Shown here: positions 16,334-25,816 of the stretch, one piece after another
Layout of the letters: the number at the start of each line of letters is the position of its first letter
How positions within the stretch are numbered: position 1 is the stretch's first letter
Assembly: GCA_001801515.1 (NCBI GenBank)
Contig: MGXX01000004.1
Location: 1-39,701 of the forward strand
Origin: Gammaproteobacteria bacterium RIFCSPHIGHO2_12_FULL_38_11
GTDB taxonomy: Bacteria; Pseudomonadota; Gammaproteobacteria; Coxiellales; Coxiellaceae
Reading direction: 5' to 3'
DNA length: 39,701 nt
Position numbers and translations under genes: made by a program
The notes under the pieces: model-generated
What the model saw: the letters and a program-made list of their open reading frames with translations, nothing else
What the model was told of the DNA's origin: nothing
Database searches by the model: none

Positions 16334-18322
16334 CTAACCCATCTCCATCGGATCAACATCTAAAAACCATTTTAATCCAGAAACTGCTTTTTGTTTCTCT
16401 TGTGAAACTAAAAATTCCTTCAATGATTTTTGCAATAATGGCCGGTTAAGTGATTGCAAAAATAATTGCATGCGATAAAGCCCTGCCTTTTTTTCCATCG
16501 CAACGGGAAAGGGTCCTGCAATGTCAATTTGATTATTATTTTTTAATAAAGTAATTTTCACTGATGCTAGAAATTGTTGAACACGCATTTTATCTTTTGC
16601 TTCAGCACGTAATAAAATCATGGATGAAAAGGGTGGTAATCCCGCTTGTTTGCGTTCGTTTAATAATGTATCGGCAAATGCAGCGTAACCTGATTGAAAT
16701 AAGGTTTGTAATAAAGCGTGTTCAGGATGATGTGTTTGAATAAATACTTCGCCAATTTTATCGGCGCGTCCTGCACGGCCAGCGACTTGAATTAAAGATT
16801 GCCCTAATCGTTCAACCGCACGAAAATCACTGGAAAATAAGGCATTGTCAATGTCAATGGCGGCAACCAAAGTCACGTTTTCAAAATGATGACCCTTCAC
16901 CAGCATTTGCGTGCCAATTAAAATATCGACTTCTTGTTTGCGCACTGATGTTAATGTTTTCTCAAGTGCTGAAAAACTTTTAATATTATCGCGGTCCACA
17001 CGACATGTTTTTTTATGTGGAAATAACGCATGAATTGTTTGCTCTAATTGTTCCGTGCCTAATCCTAATGCGGTTAATTCACTTTGCTTACACTCAGTGC
17101 AAACACGCATAATATTAGTGTGAAATCCGCAATGGTGGCAAATTAAACGTTGGGGATTAGAGTGCAATGTTAATCGCGCATCGCAATGTGCGCAAACCGC
17201 AAACCAACCGCATTGATGACACATTAATACAGGCGCATATCCTCGGCGATTTAAAAATAATAAAATTTGATTGTTTTTTTCTAAATGCGACTGCATAATT
17301 TTAATTAATTTGGGGCTTAAACCTTGATGTAATTTTTCACCGCAAATATTATGTAATGTAATTTTGGGTAAGGTTGCATTGCCTGCGCGCTCTGATAATG
17401 TGAGTAAATGATATTTTTTTCGAGCAACATTCTTTAAACTTTCTAAAGAGGGTGTTGCTGTTCCCATAATAATGGGAATATCGGTATATTTTGCGCGCAT
17501 TACCGCAACATTTCGTGCAGAGTAACGGAAACCACTTTGCTGCTTGAATGAAATATCATGTTCTTCGTCAATTACAATTACGCCAATATTTTTTAAGGGC
17601 ACAAAAACGGCGGAACGTGTGCCAATCACAATACAAGGATGATCTTTTGTTGCTTGCATCCAGGCGGCTATTCTTTTTTTATCGCTCAATCCAGAATGGT
17701 ATAGTAAAACGGGCGCAGTAAATCGCGCTTCAAAGCGTGCAACGGTTTGTGGTGTTAATGAAATTTCAGGAACGAGTACCAATGCTTGTTTATTTTTTTT
17801 CAGCGTTTCTGCAATCACGCGTAAATATATTTCTGTTTTTCCGCTGCCAGTAACGCCGGATAATAAAAAGGGTTGGAAATTTTTTGTTTCGATAATTGTA
17901 TCAACTGCTATTTGTTGCTCAGCTGTTAATTTGAAATCGGCGTGCGTTGACCCCCTTTGAAAAAGGGGGTCGGGTTGCGGCAGCAACCCGGGGGGATTTG
18001 TAGCATCGCGAATCCTCTTCGGCAACGACCCCAAAATCACATCGCCAACAGGATGTTGATAATATTCGCTTGCCCAATGATAAAGTGATAATAATTTCTC
18101 GTCTAGTAAAGGCGATTCATCAATGATTGAAATAATGGATTTTAATTTATGAATAGGAAAATAAGATGATTCAGATAGTCCAACAATAACACCAATTAAT
18201 TCTCGACGACCAAAAGGCACTTTAACGCGTTGCCCTAATTGATAATCAGTAGTATCAGGCGATGCTAAGTAATCAAACGTTTGTCTGAGCGGTGTGGGGA
18301 TGGCAATTTGTAGAATGGTCAT
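16334..18322 (-). CDS. priA: Primosomal protein N' (replication restart helicase)
   Basis: PriA unwinds and reloads stalled forks. 662 residues. The N-terminal 3' DNA-binding domain begins MTILQIAIPTPLRQTFDYL, as in E. coli. Walker A is GVTGSGKTEIYL, the helicase box is IDEEHDISFKQQ, and the zinc-binding segment contains paired cysteines (CHQCGWFAVCAHC, CHHCG, CTEC). ATG 18322 is chosen from this homology; the frame extends 11 codons upstream. Odd feature: residues about 109-125 (NPPGLLPQPDPLFQRGS) are encoded by a copy of the G/C palindromic repeat, read in frame, lying in the linker before the helicase core. All catalytic motifs remain. Confidence 0.96.
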   Translation of the reverse strand: MTILQIAIPTPLRQTFDYLASPDTTDYQLGQRVKVPFGRRELIGVIVGLSESSYFPIHKLKSIISIIDESPLLDEKLLSLYHWASEYYQHPVGDVILGSLPKRIRDATNPPGLLPQPDPLFQRGSTHADFKLTAEQQIAVDTIIETKNFQPFLLSGVTGSGKTEIYLRVIAETLKKNKQALVLVPEISLTPQTVARFEARFTAPVLLYHSGLSDKKRIAAWMQATKDHPCIVIGTRSAVFVPLKNIGVIVIDEEHDISFKQQSGFRYSARNVAVMRAKYTDIPIIMGTATPSLESLKNVARKKYHLLTLSERAGNATLPKITLHNICGEKLHQGLSPKLIKIMQSHLEKNNQILLFLNRRGYAPVLMCHQCGWFAVCAHCDARLTLHSNPQRLICHHCGFHTNIMRVCTECKQSELTALGLGTEQLEQTIHALFPHKKTCRVDRDNIKSFSALEKTLTSVRKQEVDILIGTQMLVKGHHFENVTLVAAIDIDNALFSSDFRAVERLGQSLIQVAGRAGRADKIGEVFIQTHHPEHALLQTLFQSGYAAFADTLLNERKQAGLPPFSSMILLRAEAKDKMRVQQFLASVKITLLKNNNQIDIAGPFPVAMEKKAGLYRMQLFLQSLNRPLLQKSLKEFLVSQEKQKAVSGLKWFLDVDPMEMG
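17948..17999. repeat. G/C palindromic repeat, copy 3, in frame inside priA
   Basis: On the minus strand it reads AAATCCCCCCGG, a GGGTTGC/GCAACCC stem, then GACCCCCTTTTTCAAAGGGGGTC. Both ends match copy 2, and only the internal stem differs. It adds about 17 residues to PriA without breaking the frame, as Rickettsia palindromic elements do. Confidence 0.8.
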
Positions 18323-18394
18323 AAGCTTTACTCGACTTTCTGCATTCAATATCATAGCATTACTGCATTCAAAACAGACTAAAGAGAGTACCTC

Positions 18395-18964
18395 ATGAGC
18401 AAGTTCAGCACCAATGAATTCAAAGGCGGATTAAAAGTCATGATCGATCAAGATCCGTATAGCATCTTAGAAAACGAATACGTTAAGCCCGGCAAAGGTC
18501 AAGCGTTTAACCGTGTGCGATTACGCAACTTGAAAACAGGCCGTGTGCTTGAGCGTACTTTTAAATCAGGTGATGTGCTTGAGGGTGCTGATGTGACGGA
18601 TTGCGATATGCAATATTTATATTGTGATGGTGAGTTTTGGCATTTTATGAATCCAGAAACGTTTGAGCAAATTTCTGCAGGCGCAACCGCTGTGGGTGAT
18701 ACAAAACAATGGTTGAAGGAACAAGAAACCTACATTATGACTTTGTGGAATGGTGCGCCATTATTAATTGAGGCGCCTAATACAATCACACTGAAAATTA
18801 CGCAAACGGATCCTGGTGTTCGCGGTGATACCGCGACAGGCGGTACGAAACCAGCCACATTAGAAACAGGTGCTGTTGTTCGCGTTCCTTTGTTTATTGA
18901 AGAAGGCGATATTATTAAAGTCGATACGCGTAAGGGTGAGTATCTGTCGCGTGCGAAAATATAA
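18395..18964 (+). CDS. efp: Elongation factor P
   Basis: Binds between the ribosomal P and E sites and relieves stalling at polyproline. 189 residues, standard length. The KOW-like N-terminal domain carries the modification loop [15 protein letters not shown]. Lys34 is the residue that EpmA lysylates in E. coli, and epmA is 1 kb downstream. The two OB domains follow, with [14 protein letters not shown] and the C-terminal signature [17 protein letters not shown]. It is divergent from priA, with a 72-bp gap that should hold both promoters. AGAGAG lies 7 bases before the start. Confidence 0.98.
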   Translation: MSKFSTNEFKGGLKVMIDQDPYSILENEYVKPGKGQAFNRVRLRNLKTGRVLERTFKSGDVLEGADVTDCDMQYLYCDGEFWHFMNPETFEQISAGATAVGDTKQWLKEQETYIMTLWNGAPLLIEAPNTITLKITQTDPGVRGDTATGGTKPATLETGAVVRVPLFIEEGDIIKVDTRKGEYLSRAKI

Positions 18965-19032
18965 TTAGCACAGAAACGCACCCGGAATCTTGAGCATGAC
19001 CTGAAAACCTACAGCAATGGATTTTTTTTGCA

Positions 19033-19833
19033 ATGAAGCTTATTTACATCGATGAATCAGGCAATACTGGTATACGTTCAGATGATTTATTGCAGCCATA
19101 TCATTTGATTGCTGCATTGGTTGTCGATGATTATGCTGTGAGATCTGTTGAAAACGACATTCGCATGCTTGGATTAAAACATTGCGGTGAAGTTTCTCGT
19201 AATACTGACTTCGAATTTCATGGTTATGAAATTCATAAAGGAAAAGGTAGATATTTTTCCAAGTTAAAGGTGGAACAGCGCATTGAAATTGTAGAAGATT
19301 TATTAAAAGTTATAAAAAACCATAATCTTCAGGTTATCTATACAGTTATCGATAAGTTAGCAAATAAAGAAAATTTACATCCTCATCAGTTGGCCTTTTT
19401 ATTTCTGATAGAGCATGTCGAAAATTATTTGGTTCGTGAAAATGCTTTAGGTTTGTTAATAGCTGATGAAAATCGTGATATTGAACAAAGATTGATTGAT
19501 GATTTAGAGCGATTCAAAACAATAAATACCGGATTCGGTTCTCATTCAGTAAAGGTTGATCATATCATTGATTCGTTACATTTTGTAAAATCACATAACA
19601 ATCATTTAATTCAGCTTGTCGATATTGTTGCTTATGTGCTTTTGCGTGGAAAGCGAGTGCAAGATGAATTGAGCGTGGTGTACATAGCACAGAGTAATTT
19701 ATTTTTGGGTTGGCCTGATTGGGTGGAACAATATGCAACACTAAGACAAAAAACAGAATTAAGGCATCTTAATTTGTTGGCTCACAAACCATTTATCGGT
19801 AAAGAGTTCCCGGTTAAAACACTGCAGATATAA
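19033..19833 (+). CDS. DUF3800 domain protein
   Basis: 266 residues with the hallmarks of DUF3800: the N-terminal strand LIYIDESGNTG, an internal LLIADENRD, and the C-terminal helix HLIQLVDIVAYVLLRGK. The conserved acids (Asp7, Glu8 and the later Asp residues) recall an RNase H-like metal site. DUF3800 proteins are often found in mobile or defence-associated places, but no activity is proven. It interrupts the efp-epmA pair. No clear Shine-Dalgarno precedes ATG 19033. The base composition is similar to its neighbours. Confidence 0.85.
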   Translation: MKLIYIDESGNTGIRSDDLLQPYHLIAALVVDDYAVRSVENDIRMLGLKHCGEVSRNTDFEFHGYEIHKGKGRYFSKLKVEQRIEIVEDLLKVIKNHNLQVIYTVIDKLANKENLHPHQLAFLFLIEHVENYLVRENALGLLIADENRDIEQRLIDDLERFKTINTGFGSHSVKVDHIIDSLHFVKSHNNHLIQLVDIVAYVLLRGKRVQDELSVVYIAQSNLFLGWPDWVEQYATLRQKTELRHLNLLAHKPFIGKEFPVKTLQI

Positions 19834-19951
19834 AAAAAGCCAACCAAGGTTTTTAAACAGGAGCTCAGTGACCTAAACCCACTCTTGGCTAGCTACAAAT
19901 AAATTGTAACATGCCGATTTCGTTCTTTTCAATATTAATGGAACTAAAATT

Positions 19952-20899
19952 ATGCTTTTGCCAGACTGGAAGCCAATTGTCACGCAAAAAAGCCTGCGGT
20001 TACGTGCTGAGCTATATGTACAAATTCGTAAATTTTTCGCAACTCGTCATATATTAGAAGTAGAAACACCATTATTATGCCAATATACCGTCACTGATCC
20101 ACACATTGAAAGTTTTTCCGTCCCCATTAATGGGCAAAAAAATTATTATCTACAAACATCCCCTGAATACGCGATGAAAAGATTATTAGCACAAGGTTGC
20201 GGATCAATTTATCAAATCACAAAATCATTTCGCGTAGGGGAATTGGGCCATCAACATAACCCCGAATTTACCATGCTCGAATGGTATCGCCCTGATTTCA
20301 ATCATCATGATTTAATGAATGAAATCAATGATTTTTTGCAATTTACTGTTAACACAGAATCTGCTGAAAAAATATCTTACCAGCAATTATTTTTAAATCA
20401 TTTAAATATTGATCCATTAAAAATTAATTTATTAGAATTAAAGAAAGTCATTTTAGAAAATAATATAAATATTGATGCGGAAAAAATCGATCGCGACACA
20501 GCATTGCAAATTTTATTGTCGCATTTAATTGAGCCAACCATGGGAATCGAAAAACCCTTATTTTTATATGATTTTCCACCATCGCAAGCAGCGCTTTCAA
20601 TTATTGAAAATGGGGTTGCGCAACGTTTTGAGTTATATATTAATGGGTTGGAAGTTGCAAATGGCTTTCATGAACTAACAGATGCAACAGAGCAATTAAA
20701 ACGATTTGAAAAAAATCAGCGTGATCGAAAAGATAATGGTCAAACAATTCCTAAAATAGACCATTATTTTATAGATGCGTTAAAGTCAGGGTTGCCAAAT
20801 TGTGCTGGTGTTGCGATTGGAGTGGATCGATTATTAATGCACCATGCAAAAACAAAAGATATTCAAGATGTGATAAGCTTTTCATTTGACAGGGCGTAA
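19952..20899 (+). CDS. epmA: EF-P--(R)-beta-lysine ligase (GenX/PoxA)
   Basis: A truncated class II lysyl-tRNA synthetase homologue that attaches (R)-beta-lysine to Lys34 of EF-P. 315 residues, with no anticodon-binding domain, which separates it from LysS. Class II motif 2 is FRVGELGHQHNPEFTMLEWY. Motif 3 is GVAIGVDRLLMHH near the C-terminus. NGLEVANGFHELTDATEQ forms the binding pocket as in the family. The substrate-making enzyme EpmB is not in this window. A 118-bp gap with no clear terminator separates it from the DUF3800 gene. Confidence 0.96.
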   Translation: MLLPDWKPIVTQKSLRLRAELYVQIRKFFATRHILEVETPLLCQYTVTDPHIESFSVPINGQKNYYLQTSPEYAMKRLLAQGCGSIYQITKSFRVGELGHQHNPEFTMLEWYRPDFNHHDLMNEINDFLQFTVNTESAEKISYQQLFLNHLNIDPLKINLLELKKVILENNINIDAEKIDRDTALQILLSHLIEPTMGIEKPLFLYDFPPSQAALSIIENGVAQRFELYINGLEVANGFHELTDATEQLKRFEKNQRDRKDNGQTIPKIDHYFIDALKSGLPNCAGVAIGVDRLLMHHAKTKDIQDVISFSFDRA

Positions 20900-20907
20900 G
20901 GATGAAA

Positions 20908-22575
20908 ATGCAGTTAACGAAGAAGCAAAAGTTAATTCTATGGATGGGCCTGCTTGTTGTTTATGGGTTTGCAGGGTTCATACAATCGCAGTTTCTGCTA
21001 TCGCCCGATGATTTATGGTTAACACAATTGGCTGGCATTGTATTAAAGGGCGGAAATTATGTCTCAAATTTTTTTGAAACCACGCCGCCGATGGCCATTT
21101 TTATTTACACGCCAGAAATACTGCTTGAAAAAATGTTTTTCGTTCCTCGCATTTTTGGATTGCTACTCTACACGTTTTTTTGTGCCACCGCGCTACTTTT
21201 TATTTCTTATGTATTAATAAAAAAAATACTTTTAACCAGCCAAGAAAACTTACTGGTTGTCATGGTGTTAGCTTTATCTATTATGTTTCTTGTTTTGCCG
21301 GCCGAAGCATTTTCGCAACGCGAACATTTCTTTTTAATGTTGACAACACCTTATTTTTTGTTATTGACGTGTCGATTAGAAAATAAAAAAATAAATATAG
21401 CGCTTGCACTTTTCGTTGGAATATTGGGAGCGATTGGCTTTTTAATTAAGCCATTTTTTATTGTTATATTTATTTTATTAGAAGTGTATGCTGTGTTGAT
21501 TTTTCATGCCCAACATAAAGAAAAGAAAGCGTATTTTAGACCGGAAATGTTGTGTGTTTTGATTGTGTTGCTGGGGTATTTGACGGTGATTGCTGTCTTT
21601 TTTAATGCTTATTTATCAACGATAGTTCCGATTACCCTTCGTTTTTATTATGAATCGTTTAGAGCGACATGGTTTGATTCTTTGGTACAGGTGCCTGTCA
21701 TATCGTGTTTTTCAAGTTATTTAATTTATTTTGCCTGCTACAAAAACAATCCATTGAAAAAATTATCTTTGATTTGTGTTTTGGTATTAACTGGCGATCT
21801 AATTGTTTATTTTATACAAAATATTCCTTGGTATTATCATATCTTGCCAGCATTTTCGATTTCGATTTTTTTTAATATTTTTATGCTGGTGCTGTATATT
21901 AAACATAATCATCCACACAGTATTTTGTTGAATTTTGGAGTTGGATTGTTTTTGTTTATTTTGCCGGTCTATTGCCTGCTTGTTATGTTTATCCTAGAGG
22001 CTTCGCAAAAGAAAGGATACCAGTCGCTAATCTGTTTTTTGCATAAAACCGAATTTCATCAGCCAGTGTATATTTTATCTGCCTATCCATCGAGCTTTAT
22101 TTCCGCTGTGTCTCATGCTGGCGCTTACCATCGCGGATCTTTCGAATTTTTATTGTGGATGCGTAATTATACTAACCTAGCATTTTTGAATATGCTGACC
22201 CATCGACAAAAAAAGGATGCAAATTATTTAGCGGGATTGGTGGCGCGTGATTTAACGCATCAACAACCAAAATTAATTTTTGTTGATACATATTGTGGAT
22301 TGTTAATTAACGGCACAAAAATATGTGTAGAATATTTGCATTTTCTGAAAAAAAATAAGCGATTTTTGTTGGCATGGAAGCAATATCATTTTTTAATGTC
22401 CATGAAGAAAAATGGCAGTTATCAATTTGATGTTTACGCACGAAATGATGCTTTTCCTGCTGTTTTTCCGATTGTTTCGCCCAGTTGTAGTGTTTTTTCA
22501 GCATGTAATATTAAATCCCATTCAACTGCATTTTGCTCTGTTAATAAAATGACAGTAGACCCTAATCGAAAATGA
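20908..22575 (+). CDS. Multi-pass membrane protein, GT-C glycosyltransferase-like
   Basis: About 555 residues with ten or more hydrophobic helices. After the first helix comes SPDDLWLTQLAGIVLKGGN, and an acidic pair at this place is typical of GT-C lipid-linked sugar transferases (ArnT/PMT-like). The substrate cannot be told, but envelope polysaccharide or LPS decoration is likely. ATG 20908 has TAAGGA before it; ATG 20902 overlaps that site. The gene follows epmA by only 8 bases, so it is probably co-transcribed. The last 47 codons run antisense through the 3' end of psd, so the C-terminal 47 residues may be a run-on after loss of an earlier stop. Confidence 0.75.
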   Translation: MQLTKKQKLILWMGLLVVYGFAGFIQSQFLLSPDDLWLTQLAGIVLKGGNYVSNFFETTPPMAIFIYTPEILLEKMFFVPRIFGLLLYTFFCATALLFISYVLIKKILLTSQENLLVVMVLALSIMFLVLPAEAFSQREHFFLMLTTPYFLLLTCRLENKKINIALALFVGILGAIGFLIKPFFIVIFILLEVYAVLIFHAQHKEKKAYFRPEMLCVLIVLLGYLTVIAVFFNAYLSTIVPITLRFYYESFRATWFDSLVQVPVISCFSSYLIYFACYKNNPLKKLSLICVLVLTGDLIVYFIQNIPWYYHILPAFSISIFFNIFMLVLYIKHNHPHSILLNFGVGLFLFILPVYCLLVMFILEASQKKGYQSLICFLHKTEFHQPVYILSAYPSSFISAVSHAGAYHRGSFEFLLWMRNYTNLAFLNMLTHRQKKDANYLAGLVARDLTHQQPKLIFVDTYCGLLINGTKICVEYLHFLKKNKRFLLAWKQYHFLMSMKKNGSYQFDVYARNDAFPAVFPIVSPSCSVFSACNIKSHSTAFCSVNKMTVDPNRK

Positions 22576-23294
22576 CCTATTTCATCCCCTTTTTGTAAAT
22601 GTATATTTTTATCAGAATAATTCCATAGTGCCATAACCCGATTTTTTGATGGTGTGACAATGCCATGCCAATTCATTGCGATACTGCCCACAATCATGGC
22701 GCCAACAGCAATAAAAGCCATTTTTCCAATGCTTGTTTCAAAAACACAAATAACGCGTTCATTTAGTGCAAATAATCCGGGCACATTTTGAACGGAAGCA
22801 GGGTTAACAGAATATAATTTTCCAGGAACATAAATCATTTGCAATAATTTCCCAGCAATGGGCATGTGAAAACGATGATAATCTTTGGGTGCTAAATAAA
22901 TTGTTAGGAATGAACCGTTTTCAAATGTTTTATTTAATGCTTTATTGCCAGCGCATAAGTCCAATAAATTAAAATAGGCGCCTTTGGCTTGTAATAATTT
23001 GTCTTTTTCAATTGCACCTAATTCACTGATACAGCCATCAACAGGGCTAATTATGCTATTTTCATTAAGGGCAATAACGCGTGCATTTGATTTTAATTCA
23101 CGCGTAAAAAATTCATTGAATGTTTTAAATTCACGATAGTCTGTAATTTTTGCTTCTTCAATATTTACTTTGTAATGGGTAATAAATTTTTTAATTGCCC
23201 ATCGGGTTATCAATCCAAGGCGGAGGTTGGCTAATTTCCCTGCTAGGTGAGATAGACAGTGTTGTGGAATTAAGTTTTGCAAATAAGATTTCAT
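22434..23294 (-). CDS. psd: Phosphatidylserine decarboxylase proenzyme
   Basis: Makes phosphatidylethanolamine from phosphatidylserine at the inner membrane using a self-made pyruvoyl group. 286 residues. The self-cleavage site LGST is present (FRLGSTVILL, Gly245-Ser246). The charge-relay residues are visible in SPVDGCIS (Asp) and DYHRFHMPIAG (His). NFFTREL-type sequence (FNEFFTREL) lies near the N-terminus. The 3' end overlaps the convergent membrane-protein gene by 142 bp. The start has only a weak Shine-Dalgarno. The family is certain. Confidence 0.96.
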   Translation of the reverse strand: MKSYLQNLIPQHCLSHLAGKLANLRLGLITRWAIKKFITHYKVNIEEAKITDYREFKTFNEFFTRELKSNARVIALNENSIISPVDGCISELGAIEKDKLLQAKGAYFNLLDLCAGNKALNKTFENGSFLTIYLAPKDYHRFHMPIAGKLLQMIYVPGKLYSVNPASVQNVPGLFALNERVICVFETSIGKMAFIAVGAMIVGSIAMNWHGIVTPSKNRVMALWNYSDKNIHLQKGDEIGHFRLGSTVILLTEQNAVEWDLILHAEKTLQLGETIGKTAGKASFRA

Positions 23295-23372
23295 AATTAT
23301 AGTTGATCTCTGTTTTTTAAAATAATGAGGCTGTTATAATGGTTCTTTAAAATGACAGCAAGGATATCACAC

Positions 23373-24455
23373 TTGGAAATCTATTTGGTAGGCGGCGCAG
23401 TACGAGATGAACTTTTAGGCAAACCCGTGACTGAGCGTGATTGGGTTGTCGTTGGTAGCTCGCCTGCAGATATGATTGCAAAGGGATATCAACCGGTCGG
23501 TAAAGATTTCCCTGTTTTTTTGCACCCAAAGACACACGAAGAATATGCGCTTGCGCGAACAGAGCGAAAAACGGGCAAAGGCTATAAAGGTTTTCATTTT
23601 TATGCAACACCTGATGTCTCACTTGCAGATGATTTAATGAGACGTGATTTAACGATCAATGCGATTGCTAAAAATAATATAACGGGTGAATTGTTTGATC
23701 CGTATCATGGGCAAGCAGATATAAGACAAAAAATACTGCGCCACGTTTCGCCCGCGTTTTCAGAAGATCCTGTACGAATTTTACGGGTCGCACGTTTTGC
23801 ATCTCGTTTTTATGATTTCAAAGTGCATCCAGAAACAAATACCTTGATGAAACAAATGGTGAAATCAGGTGAAATTGATGCGCTGGTTTCAGAGCGTGTT
23901 TGGAAAGAATTGTCACGTGCGCTTGTTTCAGAAAAGCCCGATCGCTTTTTTGAAGTATTAAAAAATTGTGATGCGTTGTTTGTTTTATTTCCGGAATTTA
24001 AGAACAATGCGAATTTGTCGGCGTTAAACAATGCAGTTAAAATGAGTCATGAAGGCACAGTGCGATTTGCTGCACTTTTATCGCATTTGCCACAGGATAA
24101 AGTAAAGGTGATTTGTACTCGTTTTCGTGTTCCCAGCGAATTTACAGAGCTGGCGATTTTGGTTTCAAAATACCATGATGTTTATCATCATTTAGAGGTG
24201 AGAAATGCAGAGCAATTATTATTTATTCTAAAATCAATCGACGCCTTTCGTCGTCCAGAACGATTTGCGCAATGGGTGCTTGCTTGTCGTGCTGTTTATA
24301 AAAATCAAAATCATGAATTAATTTTACTGAAGGCATTGGCTGCTACAAAAAATGTTGATATTAACGCATTGCTTGAAAAAAATTATCAAGGAAAAGCTTT
24401 TGCGGAGGCATTGCATCAGTTACAGCTGGTTCAGATTAAATTTTCCATTCCATAA
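23373..24455 (+). CDS. cca: CCA-adding tRNA nucleotidyltransferase
   Basis: Adds or repairs the 3' CCA of tRNA. The N-terminus [26 protein letters not shown] is the class II nucleotidyltransferase head, followed by [26 protein letters not shown] and [16 protein letters not shown]. It is 360 residues, shorter than the 412 of E. coli. The HD phosphohydrolase region is reduced: [15 protein letters not shown] stands where HDLGK would be, so the HD metal site is gone. TTG 23373 is preferred because AAGGAT is 7 bases upstream and the protein then begins like E. coli MKIYLVGG; ATG 23352 is the alternative. A TATAAT box lies at 23335-23340. Confidence 0.95.
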   Translation: MEIYLVGGAVRDELLGKPVTERDWVVVGSSPADMIAKGYQPVGKDFPVFLHPKTHEEYALARTERKTGKGYKGFHFYATPDVSLADDLMRRDLTINAIAKNNITGELFDPYHGQADIRQKILRHVSPAFSEDPVRILRVARFASRFYDFKVHPETNTLMKQMVKSGEIDALVSERVWKELSRALVSEKPDRFFEVLKNCDALFVLFPEFKNNANLSALNNAVKMSHEGTVRFAALLSHLPQDKVKVICTRFRVPSEFTELAILVSKYHDVYHHLEVRNAEQLLFILKSIDAFRRPERFAQWVLACRAVYKNQNHELILLKALAATKNVDINALLEKNYQGKAFAEALHQLQLVQIKFSIP

Positions 24456-25087
24456 ACCAAATGATTCAATTCCATTATTTTGCGGCAACATAAAAATAAA
24501 CCTGGCATCATGGCGTTTCTGTCTGACGCAGCATGGCGAATAATTAATTTTTCATAGGGACTTGCAAAAATCACATCTTGTTCTGCAAAAATGCCAGGCA
24601 ATCGCACAGAATGAATTGGCATTGTTTTGCCAATTAATTCCGCCGTTTTTTTTGCTGTACCTGATGGCGCATCTAATTTTGCAGGATGATGGTATTCAAT
24701 TATTTCAACATCAGGAAAATAACTTGCCGCATCCTGTGCGTATTTCATCATTAAAATAGCGCCGATTGAAAAGTTAGGGGCGATAATCGCGCCTTGCTTT
24801 TTTGCTTTACATTGTTGTGAGAGTGGTTCGATTTGTTCTAGCGTTAATCCTGTTGTGCCAATAATCGGGCGTGCTCCGGCATTAATGATAATTTGGGTAT
24901 TTTCAAAAACAGTGGTTGGCGTAGTCCAATCAATTACAACATCGGCTTGGTGCTTTTTAATGATGCCGTATAAATCATCATCGCGTGATGAGGTTGCAAC
25001 TAATTGCAAATCTTTTTCGTTTGCAATAGCGGCAACGGTTGTGCGACCCATTTTGCCGGAAGCGCCGTTGACGATGATCTTTATCAT
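24431..25087 (-). CDS. dapB: 4-hydroxy-tetrahydrodipicolinate reductase
   Basis: Catalyses the NAD(P)H-dependent step of the lysine and meso-diaminopimelate pathway. 218 residues, about 50 shorter than the E. coli enzyme, as in compact DapB forms. The nucleotide-binding motif is [29 protein letters not shown] follows, and the catalytic region is [20 protein letters not shown] (the His-His and Lys of the active site). I start at ATG 25087; the upstream frame is open but unlike the family. The 3' end overlaps cca by 25 bp. It follows sodB on the same strand by 46 bp and could share its transcript. Confidence 0.95.
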   Translation of the reverse strand: MIKIIVNGASGKMGRTTVAAIANEKDLQLVATSSRDDDLYGIIKKHQADVVIDWTTPTTVFENTQIIINAGARPIIGTTGLTLEQIEPLSQQCKAKKQGAIIAPNFSIGAILMMKYAQDAASYFPDVEIIEYHHPAKLDAPSGTAKKTAELIGKTMPIHSVRLPGIFAEQDVIFASPYEKLIIRHAASDRNAMMPGLFLCCRKIMELNHLVYGMENLI

Positions 25088-25133
25088 AGTATCTCGCGAG
25101 ATAAGCGCGAGGGCTGCCGCCCCCGCTTCTGTG

Positions 25134-25712
25134 CTATTTATAATTACGCTCAGCAAACTGCCAATTCACCAGTTTCCAGAAATTTGCAATGTAGGCTGCA
25201 CGATCATTGCGTGTGTCGATGTAGTAAGCATGTTCCCACACATCACAGGTTAGTAAAGGTTTTTTGCCCTCTAATAAGGGATTTCCTGCGTTGCTGGTTT
25301 GAATAATTTCTAATTCACCTACATTATTTTTCACAAGCCATGCCCAACCCGATCCAAATTGTGTTATGGCTGCTTTAGTAAAGAGCGTTTTAAATTCTTC
25401 AAAGGAAGCAAATGCCTTTTTAATTTTTTCAGCCAATTCACCAGTGGGTTCACCGCCAGCTTGGGGAGACAAACTATGCCAATAAAACGTATGATTCCAA
25501 ATTTGTGCTGCATTATTAAAAATACCCCCTTTTGCTTTTAGCATAATTTCTTCAAGCGTCATGTGCTCAAATTCAGTACCTGGAATTAAATTGTTTAAAT
25601 TGGTCACATAGGCGCGATGATGTTTTCCGTAATGATATTCAAGCGTTTCTTTTGAAATAGCGGGTGCGAGTGCATCCATCGCGTAAGGGAGGGTGGGTAA
25701 TTCAAATGCCAT
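25134..25712 (-). CDS. sodB: Superoxide dismutase, Fe type
   Basis: Converts superoxide to oxygen and peroxide in the cytoplasm. 192 residues. The metal ligands are visible: His27 ([10 protein letters not shown]), a His in [11 protein letters not shown], and Asp and His in [10 protein letters not shown]. The Gln in NNAAQIWNH lies on the N-terminal side of the second His, which is the iron-enzyme arrangement. No signal peptide. It is divergent from ahpC with a 104-bp shared upstream region, suggesting joint control of oxidative defence. Confidence 0.97.
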   Translation of the reverse strand: MAFELPTLPYAMDALAPAISKETLEYHYGKHHRAYVTNLNNLIPGTEFEHMTLEEIMLKAKGGIFNNAAQIWNHTFYWHSLSPQAGGEPTGELAEKIKKAFASFEEFKTLFTKAAITQFGSGWAWLVKNNVGELEIIQTSNAGNPLLEGKKPLLTCDVWEHAYYIDTRNDRAAYIANFWKLVNWQFAERNYK

Positions 25713-25816
25713 GATTTATTTCCTTTTGGTTTATTGTTGAAATCACGATACAAGAGTTGAGCTGGCTTGACAAGTGCGTTATTCTGTCGATTCCCTAATT
25801 CTACGAGGTAATTATT

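Noticed and set aside
19834..19951. Riboswitch or attenuator before epmA
   Set aside because: AGCCAA and TTGGCT can pair over about 40 bases, but there is no leader peptide, T-run or known motif to support it.
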